The position numbers and the translations under genes were made by a program. The notes beneath the pieces are model-generated. The model ran no database searches and was not told the DNA's origin. It was given only the letters and a program-made list of their open reading frames with translations. A DNA stretch of 35,569 nucleotides from Bryobacterales bacterium (GTDB lineage Bacteria > Acidobacteriota > Terriglobia > Bryobacterales > Bryobacteraceae). Of the stretch, positions 15,818-23,621 are shown one piece after another. How positions within the stretch are numbered: the first letter of the stretch is position 1; each line of letters begins with the position of its first letter. The stretch covers positions 8,418-43,986 of the forward strand of contig PLDO01000596.1 in assembly GCA_003136215.1 (NCBI GenBank). Direction: 5' to 3'.

Positions 15818-17872
15818 TCATAGCCAGGAAGGGGTGGATAGATCGATGGTTTCCAAGCGCCGGGAGAGATTTGGGCTGGAGAAATAGTCGGCCTGCCCCA
15901 GCACACTGCCCCACAGAGTCCAAAAGGCGATCCTCTCATGTAAACTAGTGCCGGTCCGGCGGGTCCTGCCTTCCTCGTGACAGAGGCTGGAGCCACAACT
16001 GAGGACCACTTCGAACCCCGTGCGTTGTGCCCTCAAGCACAAATCCACGTCGTTAAAGTTATTGAGAAAACGTGTGTCGAAGCCACCTAGCTGCTCGAAT
16101 ACGGTGCGGCGAATCGCGAAGCATGCTCCCGTTACAGCAGAGACGTTGCGAGTCGTCTCCAGCCAGGGCCAAAACGGGCTGCCCAACTGGAACCGGCCTA
16201 CGTGACCGACCCCATCGCCTACGCCCGTCACCACACCTGAGTGCTGGATCGTGCCGTCAGGGTAGCGCAACTGCGCGCCAACAATGCCAACCTCCGGACG
16301 TACAAACGAGGCGCACAAATTCTCAAGCCAGCCGTCACTCCGCACCAGGATGTCGTCGTTCATGAAGACAAGATACCGATTCAAAAGGCCGGCGGCGGCC
16401 AGGTTATTCATTAAGCTGAAGTTGAATGGTCCACGGTATTCGAAGACGTGCGCGCCATATCTCCGGCAGATAGCCGCGATCTTCTCATCATCTTGGTTCC
16501 CCTGGCAGTGCAGTATTACATGTACTTCCATCCGGAGTCCATCTTTCACTGAAGGCAGCGACGCGAGCAAGCGTGACAGAAGCTTCGGATTCCGTGTAGG
16601 GATGATGAGGGCAGCTGAATCCTCAGTAGAAAAGAGGGAAGACAATCTGTAACTGTTAGCCGTACGTCCGCTTTTAACTGTGCCTTTGAAGTGACGCCGC
16701 ACGAGAGTTTCCTGGAGTGCTCTCAGACCGGCGTCGTGAGAGTACGGCTTCGCGTCACGATTGAGGGCTGTCGAGCCCTGGTGTTGCCGCCAATGGTAAA
16801 GAACGCGGGGAATGTGCACTACGCTGGCGTCATGGTCGGTCAATCGCAAAACGAAATCGTAGTCTTGGGCGCCGTCGTAAGCGGACCGAAACCCACCAAT
16901 TGCTTTTGCTCGCTCAGTATCCACCACGAGCAGGTGGCCAAAATACATGCAGGACAAGAGCAGCGCCGGCGACCAGGCGGGCTTGAAGACGGGCAGTTGA
17001 GCATTCCCATGCTCATCCACATAATCCTCGTCCGTATATAGAATGTCAGGCTCGTCGTGCAGAATCGCAGCAACCACGTGGCTAAGAGCAGTCTCTTCCA
17101 GAATGTCGTCTTGATCGACAAACGCCGTATAAGCGCCTGAACAGGCGTTGAGCCCCATATTGAGCGTAGAGGAAATCCCCCCGCGATCGCTGGAAATGCA
17201 ATGAATGCGCGAATCCTCCGAAGCGCAGGACTGGAGATGGGCACGCACTTCATCGCTCGGATCGCCGTCGAACACAATCAGCAATTGCCAATTCTGATAG
17301 AATTGGGCTCGGACGGAGTCCACCACGGTTCTCAGCCAAGGCACGTGTGGCTGGTAGACGGGTATAACCACCGAGACGAGAGGGCCAAGGTCTTTAGCGA
17401 TGCGTGACGTGACCCCGGAATTTGCATATGCATAGGGGTCGGTCGCGCGATGCAAGATGAACCAGCGCCGATATTTCTCATCCGGCGCGATGCGGCCCAT
17501 CAGCTTCCGGCAGGGGCCCGCCAAGGGTGTCCGGAGCAGCACGTGGCCGAGCCTTCGATAAACCCTGGTGGCCCACATAGCCATCCTCATCAAACGACTG
17601 AAGGCGGCCTCAAGTCGTCCGATGCGCCATTCGAGAGACTCCAATTCGTAAAGCAACACGCTCTCAGCATCCAGGCCGGCAGTCCTTCCTGCAGCCGAAG
17701 GAGCACAAGAAAATACCCGCGAGTTGAACTCGGTGCTGGCGATGGGCCTCAACACCGGGCGGGAGCGGGAACTTCTCCATCGGGGGGTGTGATCTAGACT
17801 GAGACTTGACACGCTTTGAACTCGGTTTTCTCGGGCGCGTTCGTAACTAGAAAACGCCCGGCTACTTAGCAA
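15818..17872 (-). CDS. Tandem GT2 glycosyltransferase (two GT-A domains)
   Basis: Up to 684 aa with two GT2 domains. The first begins PLVSVVIPVYQPHVPWL (about residue 165) and has the metal motif FVDQDDIL. The second begins AALIIPTRNPKLL and has FMNDDILVRSDGW, with a C-terminal GGFDTRFLNNFNDVDLCLR acceptor region. Such proteins often build rhamnan-type or mixed O-antigen stretches. The first 60 residues are Ser/Arg-rich and unlike coding sequence; a helical stretch from about residue 68 suggests the real start lies near there (GTG at 17659) or at the ATGs at 17590/17584. The upstream boundary is only a few bases from the remnant insertion-sequence end at 17880, which may have removed its own promoter. 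Confidence 0.84.
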   Translation of the reverse strand: MLSSRAFSSYERARENRVQSVSSLSLDHTPRWRSSRSRPVLRPIASTEFNSRVFSCAPSAAGRTAGLDAESVLLYELESLEWRIGRLEAAFSRLMRMAMWATRVYRRLGHVLLRTPLAGPCRKLMGRIAPDEKYRRWFILHRATDPYAYANSGVTSRIAKDLGPLVSVVIPVYQPHVPWLRTVVDSVRAQFYQNWQLLIVFDGDPSDEVRAHLQSCASEDSRIHCISSDRGGISSTLNMGLNACSGAYTAFVDQDDILEETALSHVVAAILHDEPDILYTDEDYVDEHGNAQLPVFKPAWSPALLLSCMYFGHLLVVDTERAKAIGGFRSAYDGAQDYDFVLRLTDHDASVVHIPRVLYHWRQHQGSTALNRDAKPYSHDAGLRALQETLVRRHFKGTVKSGRTANSYRLSSLFSTEDSAALIIPTRNPKLLSRLLASLPSVKDGLRMEVHVILHCQGNQDDEKIAAICRRYGAHVFEYRGPFNFSLMNNLAAAGLLNRYLVFMNDDILVRSDGWLENLCASFVRPEVGIVGAQLRYPDGTIQHSGVVTGVGDGVGHVGRFQLGSPFWPWLETTRNVSAVTGACFAIRRTVFEQLGGFDTRFLNNFNDVDLCLRAQRTGFEVVLSCGSSLCHEEGRTRRTGTSLHERIAFWTLWGSVLGQADYFSSPNLSRRLETIDLSTPSWL

Positions 17873-17879
17873 CGTTAAC

Positions 17880-17908
17880 TGTCCGGCATTAATTGTCCCG
17901 CATTGTCA
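17880..17908. repeat. Short repeats resembling an insertion-sequence end
   Basis: TGTC recurs at 17880, 17894 and 17904, and the longer unit (T)TGTCC(G/C)GCATT occurs twice in direct orientation. IS21-type elements carry several short repeats inside each end that begin with TG. Since an IS21-type transposase remnant lies just to the right, this is probably the left end of that element. I found no matching right end. Confidence 0.4.
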
Positions 17909-18049
17909 GATCCATTGCAAATGAATGTACTTGCGCGTCGGGCGATATGGGAAGCAGAACTCGGTGCACTCTGTCGCAGCGGCAGGCGTGGACTTGTTCC
18001 CATTGATGAATGGATGGTGCCGCCCGGGTGGCTTCCTGCAACCTGATAC
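17909..18049 (-). pseudogene. Broken coding debris next to the transposase fragment, with a HPFxxGNK-like motif
   Basis: Continuing from the transposase fragment on the minus strand, a frame reads HHPFINGNKSTPAAA at 17976-18019. The HPFxxGNKR motif is the hallmark of Fic/Doc proteins, but the Arg is lost and no surrounding Fic fold can be read. It may be a Doc toxin remnant joined to the transposase, or simply frame-shifted transposase sequence. Confidence 0.3.
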
Positions 18050-18365
18050 TGCAAGCGCAGAGCGGGCCCGATGAAACGCATCGTCCGAAGCCATGCTGCG
18101 CATCGCGAAGAACTGCAGCTTGCACGGATCCTCATCCAGTTTCGCCACCGCCTCGGAGCATTCGACCTGAGCCTCCTGGCCTCAGTCGAAGCGCTGAGGC
18201 ACGAACACTTCCCAGCCGCCAAGCCTCAGTTCCTGCTTTTGCCGCTGTGCGCGTCGCCACACGGCTGCCTCGGCGGTCGGGTGAGTGGGATGCTCCCCGC
18301 GGAGTCGCGTCCAGATCCGGCGCGCCGTGTGCCGCCGCTTTCCGTGTCCGTCGCCTCGCAGTAAG
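18050..18365 (-). pseudogene. istA: Decayed IS21-family transposase (IstA-like) fragment
   Basis: The minus strand reads RHTARRIWTRLRGEHPTHP, then EVFVPQRFD, a stop codon, GQEAQVECSEAVAKLD and KLQFFAMRSMASDDAFHRA. These match, in order, the middle of IstA proteins (the helix-turn-helix flank and the start of the DDE domain). The stop sits where relatives have Trp, i.e. one base change (TGG to TGA). The N-terminal HTH start, the rest of the catalytic domain and IstB are missing or unreadable, so the element is dead. It separates the polysaccharide locus from the PEP-CTERM region. Confidence 0.82.
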
Positions 18366-18606
18366 AGACCGCCGTTCTGCCAGTGGCTAGAAAGCTCGGG
18401 GCCGATCTTTCTCCGGCCGCCCCCGCCGATTTACGTGCGAGGGTTCGACCGAGATGCTACACCGTCGGCTTACACAACCGTTTCCGGACCTGTTAGCTTC
18501 TCGATCCGCAGGAGATGAGGAGTGAATTCCGGCGGCCATCATAACCGCCGCGGTACTGCGGTTAATAATCCTGCAATAGTACTAGTACTATAAAGGGCGA
18601 GGGTGC
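18366..18606. other. Gene-free stretch with a 14-base palindrome
   Basis: No gene is recognised in this 241-base stretch. The perfect palindrome TAGTACTAGTACTA lies at 18577-18590, followed by TAAA. It could be an operator or part of a promoter for the repeat array and PEP-CTERM gene that follow. The left half may still include eroded insertion-sequence DNA. Confidence 0.3.
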
Positions 18607-18607
18607 G

Positions 18608-18696
18608 TGACCGTACGCTGGGCTTTGCCTTTACCCGTGACGTGGGTGCTTGACCGTACGCTGGGCTTTCTTTTATCCTTGACCTTGCGCTGGGCT
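18608..18696 (+). repeat. Three direct repeats upstream of the PEP-CTERM gene
   Basis: TGACCGTACGCTGGGCTTT occurs at 18608-18626 and exactly again at 18651-18669, and a diverged third copy (TGACCTTGCGCTGGGCT) is at 18680-18696. The spacings (43 and 29 bases) are irregular, so this is not a simple tandem array. The second and third copies are preceded by T, giving TTGACC, a -35-like hexamer. The first part, CTTGACCGTAC, also occurs upstream of the other PEP-CTERM gene at 26896-26906. Confidence 0.75.
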
Positions 18697-18708
18697 CTCA
18701 GCTATGTT
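18679..18708 (+). promoter_or_regulatory. Candidate promoter of the first PEP-CTERM gene
   Basis: TTGACC at 18679-18684 and TATGTT at 18703-18708 are separated by 18 bases. The same layout (TTGACC, 18 bases, TTAACT) is found before the second PEP-CTERM gene at 26897-26926, which supports both. The -35 is inside the third direct repeat. Confidence 0.45.
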
Positions 18709-18749
18709 TGATCTGGCGCCAAAATACAGGTGATCTGGCGCTAAATACA
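18709..18749 (+). repeat. Two direct repeats TGATCTGGCGC(C/T)AAA just before the PEP-CTERM gene
   Basis: TGATCTGGCGCCAAAATACA (18709-18728) is followed, starting 22 bases later, by TGATCTGGCGCTAAATACA (18731-18749). Two turns of helix between copies fits a pair of protein-binding sites on one DNA face, lying between the putative -10 box and the ribosome-binding site. Confidence 0.7.
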
Positions 18750-18776
18750 AGTCTGGTACGTCAAACGGAGGTAGTG

Positions 18777-19430
18777 ATGAGTTCACGTGTTCTTTCTGGA
18801 TTGTGTGTCGGTCTTTTTCTGTGGGTGAGCAGTGGTTTCGCGAACCCAATTACGGTTTTGAACTCCTCATTTGAAAGCCCGTCATGCGGCTCAGTCGCCC
18901 CGGTCACGTGCGCACCGGCCAACTGGGCGCTTACCGGGGTCTCGGGTGCACTTCTCCCTGCTACCACTGCCTGGGATAGCATTCCCGACGGAGTCCAAGT
19001 AGGCTTTGCCAACCTCGGTACTCTAACGCAGAACCTCGCCGTAAACCTAGCTCCAGATACGACATACACGTTGTCGGTGTGGCTCAGTCGGCGGACAACC
19101 GAGGGTCAAGTGTTCTCGCCTGAGATTGATCTGCTCGCCGGCAGCACTGTGCTGCTAGCGATGGATAATTCCAACCCGGGCGGTGCAGCACCGACCACGA
19201 ACACAGATGGGACCTACAACTGGGTGGATTGGACCATGTCGTGGAAGTCGCCGGATTCGGGCGCGATTATTGGTCAGGCACTGTCAATTTCACTTGGGTC
19301 AGCCGCCTCTCAGACGGATTTTGACAACGTCTCGCTCTCGGGCACTACCTCAGCGCCTGAGCCGGGAATGTTCCTGTTGATCGGCGGCGGCTTGATCGGT
19401 CTCGGACTTCGGCGCCGTTTCGCGAATTAG
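18777..19430 (+). CDS. PEP-CTERM exported protein
   Basis: A 217-aa secreted protein. The ATG at 18777 is chosen because GGAGGT (18767-18772) precedes it and a signal peptide follows (SSRVLSGLCVGLFLWVSSGF, then ANPITVLNSSFESP). The mature part starts with the NSSFE type of beta-sandwich seen in carbohydrate-binding-like exported proteins, and the C-terminus SAPEPGMFLLIGGGLIGLGL followed by RRR is a PEP-CTERM sorting signal, which an exosortase would cleave during export. PEP-CTERM proteins are usually found with exopolysaccharide loci, which fits the neighbourhood; no exosortase gene is in the window. Two Cys near the N-terminus may pair. Confidence 0.85.
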   Translation: MSSRVLSGLCVGLFLWVSSGFANPITVLNSSFESPSCGSVAPVTCAPANWALTGVSGALLPATTAWDSIPDGVQVGFANLGTLTQNLAVNLAPDTTYTLSVWLSRRTTEGQVFSPEIDLLAGSTVLLAMDNSNPGGAAPTTNTDGTYNWVDWTMSWKSPDSGAIIGQALSISLGSAASQTDFDNVSLSGTTSAPEPGMFLLIGGGLIGLGLRRRFAN

Positions 19431-19461
19431 GCGCCTGGACCCAAGATTCCACGCTTCACCC

Positions 19462-19494
19462 ATGGCCCGGCTACCTTTTGAGGCGTCGGGCCAT
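19462..19494 (+). terminator. Hairpin after the PEP-CTERM gene
   Basis: ATGGCCCG (19462-19469) pairs perfectly with CGGGCCAT (19487-19494), with an inner CCT/AGG pair around TTTG. It starts 31 bases after the stop codon. Only a weak T-rich stretch (CCGTTTATTA) follows, so it is a plausible but not strong terminator. Confidence 0.5.
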
Positions 19495-19747
19495 CCGTTT
19501 ATTACTGCTCCTCCCGCGCCCGTGCGCCACTCTCTTTGGCTCACTCCGATCACCCTCCACTCCACTGGGCTGGCGAGATTCGTGCCGTACATCCGCCCTT
19601 CTTGGGAAACCTCCGTTTGCAGGCAAGCACTTTTTTATTGAACAATGAGGCTGGAGGCGGGAGCGAAGCAGCCCCCGCTAAGGTTCCCTTTCTTGGTCAG
19701 ATTCTTGAGTTCCGGAACGGGCCCAGGCGAGGGGGGCTGCTGCCGTC
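19495..19747 (+). other. Gene-free stretch before the NHL-repeat gene
   Basis: No intact gene or clear promoter is seen. If the following NHL-repeat protein was once secreted, its lost signal peptide and first repeat would have been encoded here; I could not read them in any frame. Confidence 0.35.
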
Positions 19748-21421
19748 ATGTTCTTTGCCTGGGTACAGCGCGGAAACTCCCGAACTGCGGTGCCCTCGGT
19801 CGCCCGTCAGTATAGGAGTGCCCTTACGGACCCACAGGGGCAGCACCGCCGCAGCGGCACCTGCGGTGCGCAGGCGCCGCAAACTTGCGCGTTTTCCGGT
19901 GATGGAGGACTCGCCACCAGCGCGAACCTCTGCAATCCGGCACAGCTCGCCTTCGACAAAGCAGACGGCTTATGGGTCGCCGATTTTGGCAACGCCCGCG
20001 TACGAAGGATCTCGCCTGAGGGCATCATCGCCACAGTGGCTGGAAGCGGGCAACCTGTTCCCGCCGGGCAAACCGGTGGCGCCATCAGCTACTCCCCCGC
20101 GAATCCATTTTCGAGCGGCGACGGAGGCCCAGCCATCCACGCGACATTCGACCGGGTAGGGGGAGCCACATTCGATGCCGCGGGGAACTTGTATGTGAGC
20201 GACTCTGGAGGGAATCGCATCCGTAAGATCGCTCCCGATGGGACCATCGGCACATTTGCAGGAACCGGCCAAGCCGGATATTCGGGTGATGGCGGGCCCG
20301 CGCTGCAAGCAACTCTTTTCGGTGCAGGGCCCCTCGCAGTGGACCCAAAGGGCGACCTCTATGTAATCACCGGCGACAGCCGCGTTCGCAAGATCGCTGC
20401 GGACGGGACCATCCATCTGGTTGCGGGTACCGGGACTGGCGTGGGCCTCGATCGCGCGCAGGGCGACGGTGGTCCGGCAGTCAACGCGACTCTCAACGAG
20501 CCCGGCGGCGTGGCATTCGACGACCAAGGCAATACCTACATCGCGGATACTTCCAACGCCCGCTTGCGCAAGATCGACGCCAGCGGCATCATCACCACCA
20601 TTGTCGGACCCGGACAACAGGGCACGGATTACTACAATGCGGTTGCGATCGATCCTCAGGGAAACATTTTTCTGGCGTGGACTCATGCAGCCTTGTACCC
20701 CGCGGTTGCTACCAATGCAGTCTCAGGAATGGTACTCCGGGTGAACCCCGGCGGAACTCTGAGCCGGGTTGTGGGAAATGGACAGCCGTGCACGGGCGGA
20801 CCGGGGAACACGCAGTTCGCCTTCGACGGCATGCCCGCTTCAGACGCTCAGTTGTGCGAGGTTCGGTCCATCATGATCGACAAAGATGGCGTCATGTATC
20901 TCCCTTACGGATCGCAGATACTGCGCGTGACTACCGATGGAATCATCCATACGGTAGCCGGCAACGCTCTCGCGACGGCAATCGGCGACGGCGGCCCGGT
21001 TCTCGATGCCGGCCTGAACGCCATTAGCCCGGGAACGCCAACGTTCGACTCGAACGGGAACATGGTGATTCCGGAACCTGGCCTCGATCGAATTCGGGAT
21101 GTGACCGCGACGGCGTATCGGCTCACGCTGTCGCTGGATGACCCCAACTCGAGGGCCTCTCAGCCACAGACTTGGCTTATCGCGACATCGGCGAATTTCC
21201 TTGAGCCGTTTCCCTACGCCGTCCGCGTGAGCACTGATGATGGCGGCTCCTGGCTCAGCGTGAACCGCTTGACCGGCCTCGTTGGGGAGCCGATCACGGT
21301 GAGTGTCAATCCGGCCGGTTTGGTTTCCGGCTCCTATCACGGCACAGTTTCGGTAATTGCCGAAGGCGGAGTGTCCCAGCAGGTGAATGTTCCGGTCACT
21401 TTGTCCCTACCATCGCAGTGA
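19748..21421 (+). CDS. NHL-repeat beta-propeller protein, probably eroded at its 5' end
   Basis: Repeats of the form GDGGPA-x-ATFD-x-GGATFDAAGNLYVSD followed by N-RIRKI recur about every 55 residues (for example around residues 55, 115, 170, 230 and 390), which is typical of secreted NHL six-bladed propellers. The last 110 residues form a beta domain (WLIATSANFLEPFPYAVRVS, then VSGSYHGTVSVIAEGGV) like the BACON/Ig-type modules at the end of Solibacter proteins. Relatives have a signal peptide and an opening GNGTCG repeat; here the first 35 residues are Arg/Gln-rich with no signal, so the start at 19748 is doubtful and the gene may be a truncated copy. Ligand and role are unknown. Confidence 0.72.
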   Translation: MFFAWVQRGNSRTAVPSVARQYRSALTDPQGQHRRSGTCGAQAPQTCAFSGDGGLATSANLCNPAQLAFDKADGLWVADFGNARVRRISPEGIIATVAGSGQPVPAGQTGGAISYSPANPFSSGDGGPAIHATFDRVGGATFDAAGNLYVSDSGGNRIRKIAPDGTIGTFAGTGQAGYSGDGGPALQATLFGAGPLAVDPKGDLYVITGDSRVRKIAADGTIHLVAGTGTGVGLDRAQGDGGPAVNATLNEPGGVAFDDQGNTYIADTSNARLRKIDASGIITTIVGPGQQGTDYYNAVAIDPQGNIFLAWTHAALYPAVATNAVSGMVLRVNPGGTLSRVVGNGQPCTGGPGNTQFAFDGMPASDAQLCEVRSIMIDKDGVMYLPYGSQILRVTTDGIIHTVAGNALATAIGDGGPVLDAGLNAISPGTPTFDSNGNMVIPEPGLDRIRDVTATAYRLTLSLDDPNSRASQPQTWLIATSANFLEPFPYAVRVSTDDGGSWLSVNRLTGLVGEPITVSVNPAGLVSGSYHGTVSVIAEGGVSQQVNVPVTLSLPSQ

Positions 21422-21529
21422 CCAAAACGGCCACTTTTGCTCTCCCTCTCCCGCTGAACCGGCTGGGCTGGGCCGTCCGCCAACGCGCCTGGGAGGCGGC
21501 CCGCGGGGAACTGTGCTAAAAGAAACGTG

Positions 21530-22549
21530 ATGCGACAGGCGGTCATGACCATGCCCGGCACCATCGAGTTCCGGCAGGTCCCCAAGCCCGTCCCGGGCAA
21601 TGACGAAGTGCTGGTGCGCGTCAGGCGGATCGGCGTGTGCGGCTCGGATATCCACGTCTATCACGGCCGGCACCCCTACACCACGTATCCCGTGGTCCAA
21701 GGCCACGAGGTTGCCGGAACCGTGGATTCGATGGGGGCCGGGGTACGCGGATTCGCCGCCGGCGACCGCGTCGTCATCATGCCCCAGGTTACTTGCGGCG
21801 CCTGCTACGCGTGCCGCCAGGGCATGTATCACATTTGCGACCATCTCCGCGTGATGGGTTTTCAAACCGGCGGCGCCGCCCAGGAGTATTTTCCGGTGAG
21901 CGCTGCCATGACACTGAAAATCCCCGAGCCTGTCGGTCTGGACCAGGCCGCGATGATCGAGCCGCTGGCGGTCGCGGTGCACGCGCTTTCCAGGTTCGGC
22001 GAGGTTCGGGGAAAATCCGTGGCGGTGCTCGGCGCGGGAACCATCGGCAACCTGACGGCGCAGGCGGCGCGCGCCTCGGGCGCAAAGCGCATCCTCATCA
22101 CCGATGTCAGCGAGTACCGGCTCGAAAAGGCGCGCAGGGTTGGTTTCCCGCTAGTGGTCGACCGGCGGCACGAGGAACTCGGCGAGGCTTGGAAGGCCTT
22201 CGGCCCGGACGGTGCAGATGTGATTCTGGAGTGCGCGGGATCGCCGGAAGCGATGGCCGATGCCATACGGCACGCGCGCAAAGGATCGACGGTGGTGGTG
22301 GTGGGAGTCTTCGCGACGCCGCCGGCGGTGGACATGGGCCTGGTGCAAGACCGCGAACTGCTCCTGGCGGGCTCCCTGATGTACCGGAAGAACGACTACG
22401 AGGCGGCAATCGCCATGGCGGCCTCCGGCGTCATCGACTTCGACGAATTGATTACCCACCGCTTCGCGTTCGAAGACTATCCGGCGGCCTACCAGACGAT
22501 CGACGAAGCCCGTGGGAATATCATGAAGGTGATCATCGCGTTGGATTAG
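21530..22549 (+). CDS. Zinc-dependent medium-chain dehydrogenase (sorbitol/L-iditol dehydrogenase-like)
   Basis: A 339-aa NAD(P)-dependent alcohol dehydrogenase. Catalytic zinc ligands are Cys37 (GVCGSD) and His59-Glu60 (GHEVAG); structural zinc Cys are 89, 92, 95 and 103. The Rossmann motif VAVLGAGTIGNLTAQ follows. It most resembles polyol or sugar-acid dehydrogenases. It is followed 26 bases later by a sugar-binding protein gene, so it probably oxidises the imported polyol or sugar. The start ATG at 21530 is preceded by an in-frame GTG at 21527 and only a weak ribosome-binding site. Substrate is not determined. Confidence 0.88.
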   Translation: MRQAVMTMPGTIEFRQVPKPVPGNDEVLVRVRRIGVCGSDIHVYHGRHPYTTYPVVQGHEVAGTVDSMGAGVRGFAAGDRVVIMPQVTCGACYACRQGMYHICDHLRVMGFQTGGAAQEYFPVSAAMTLKIPEPVGLDQAAMIEPLAVAVHALSRFGEVRGKSVAVLGAGTIGNLTAQAARASGAKRILITDVSEYRLEKARRVGFPLVVDRRHEELGEAWKAFGPDGADVILECAGSPEAMADAIRHARKGSTVVVVGVFATPPAVDMGLVQDRELLLAGSLMYRKNDYEAAIAMAASGVIDFDELITHRFAFEDYPAAYQTIDEARGNIMKVIIALD

Positions 22550-22575
22550 TCCGCTTGCCGCGGAAGGAGGATTCT

Positions 22576-23619
22576 CTGAACACAAGACATGGGGCATGGG
22601 CCATCGCGGCCGCGGTGGCGTTGGGCACGGCGGTCCTGGCGGGCTGTGGAGCCCCAACCCCGCCGGCTGCTTCCCGGACGGCGCTCCCCGCGGCAACCGG
22701 AGCGGCCGCGCCCAAAGCGGCCAAGGAGATCACCATCGGCCTCTCCATGTATACCCTCGCCGCCCCGTATTTCGCGGCTCAGACCAATGCCGTGAAGAAG
22801 AAGGCCGCGGAAATGGGAGTCAAGGCCGTGATCGCCACCGAAGCCCACGACGACATGAACAAGCAACTGGCGGATGTCGAGGACCTGCTGTCCAAGAATA
22901 TCGATGTCCTGATTCTGAACCCCAAGGACCCCAAGGGGCTGGTCCCCGCGACCAAGGCGGCCGCCCGGGCGGGCATCCCGGTGATCGTCATCGACAGCTC
23001 CATCGATCCCTCGGCCGACTACGTGACCACCGTGCAGTCCAACAACCTGGCCAATGGCGAGCTGGTTGGCGAATGGCTTGCGTCCCGCATGAAGGGCCAG
23101 CCAATCCGCATGGCCCTGTTGAGCGGCACCCAGGGCAATCCCGTCGGCAAGGAACGCCGCCAGGGCGTCTTCCGCGGCATTATCGAGCAGCAGCTTCGCG
23201 ACAGTAATAAATCGGGTTTCGAGATCCTCACCCAGGGTTGGGGCAACTGGACGCACGAAGGCGGACTGAAGGCCATGGAGGACATCCTGGTGGCCCGGCC
23301 GGACGCCAACGTGCTGCTGTGCGAAAACGACAGCATGTGTCTCGGCGCGCTCAAGGCCATCACCGAGGCCGGCCGGAAGGGCCAGATCCTGGTGGCCGCC
23401 GCGGCCGATGGTCAGAAGGAGGCTTACGAAGCCATCCGCAGAGGCGAGTACGGCGCAACTGGGCTGAACGATCCCGCGCTGGTGGGGGGCACCGCGGTGG
23501 AGATCGCCCTCGGGTACCTGGCGGGGCGCCGCGATTTCCCGAAAATCTATTACACGGAGGCGGCGGCGATCACCAGGCTCAACGTGGACAAGTTCTACCG
23601 TGCGAACTCGGATTTCTGA
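22576..23619 (+). CDS. Sugar ABC importer substrate-binding lipoprotein (RbsB-like), CTG start proposed
   Basis: A 347-aa periplasmic-binding-protein family member. From the CTG at 22576 the product opens with a textbook lipoprotein signal (hydrophobic WAIAAAVALGTAVLAGC, lipobox Leu-Ala-Gly-Cys), then an Ala/Pro linker and the binding fold starting KEITIGLSMYTLAAPYF; ILNPKDP, VIDSSIDP and CENDSMCLGALKA are the usual hinge and ligand regions of ribose/galactose-type proteins. No ATG, GTG or TTG stands at the right place, whereas AAGGAGG lies five bases before the CTG, so a CTG start is the best reading. The gene is in one operon with the dehydrogenase before it and the ATPase after it. Confidence 0.87.
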   Translation: MNTRHGAWAIAAAVALGTAVLAGCGAPTPPAASRTALPAATGAAAPKAAKEITIGLSMYTLAAPYFAAQTNAVKKKAAEMGVKAVIATEAHDDMNKQLADVEDLLSKNIDVLILNPKDPKGLVPATKAAARAGIPVIVIDSSIDPSADYVTTVQSNNLANGELVGEWLASRMKGQPIRMALLSGTQGNPVGKERRQGVFRGIIEQQLRDSNKSGFEILTQGWGNWTHEGGLKAMEDILVARPDANVLLCENDSMCLGALKAITEAGRKGQILVAAAADGQKEAYEAIRRGEYGATGLNDPALVGGTAVEIALGYLAGRRDFPKIYYTEAAAITRLNVDKFYRANSDF

Positions 23620-23621
23620 CC

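Noticed and set aside
18608-18749. The direct repeats as a small CRISPR array
   Set aside because: Only two exact copies with unequal spacing, repeats too short and intervening sequences of 24 and 10 bases; position before a PEP-CTERM gene fits regulatory repeats better.
21637-22575. Long in-frame extension upstream of the sugar-binding protein, overlapping the dehydrogenase gene
   Set aside because: The extension is Arg/Gly/Pro-rich and lies in another frame of a well-conserved dehydrogenase. The lipoprotein signal fixes the start at about 22576.
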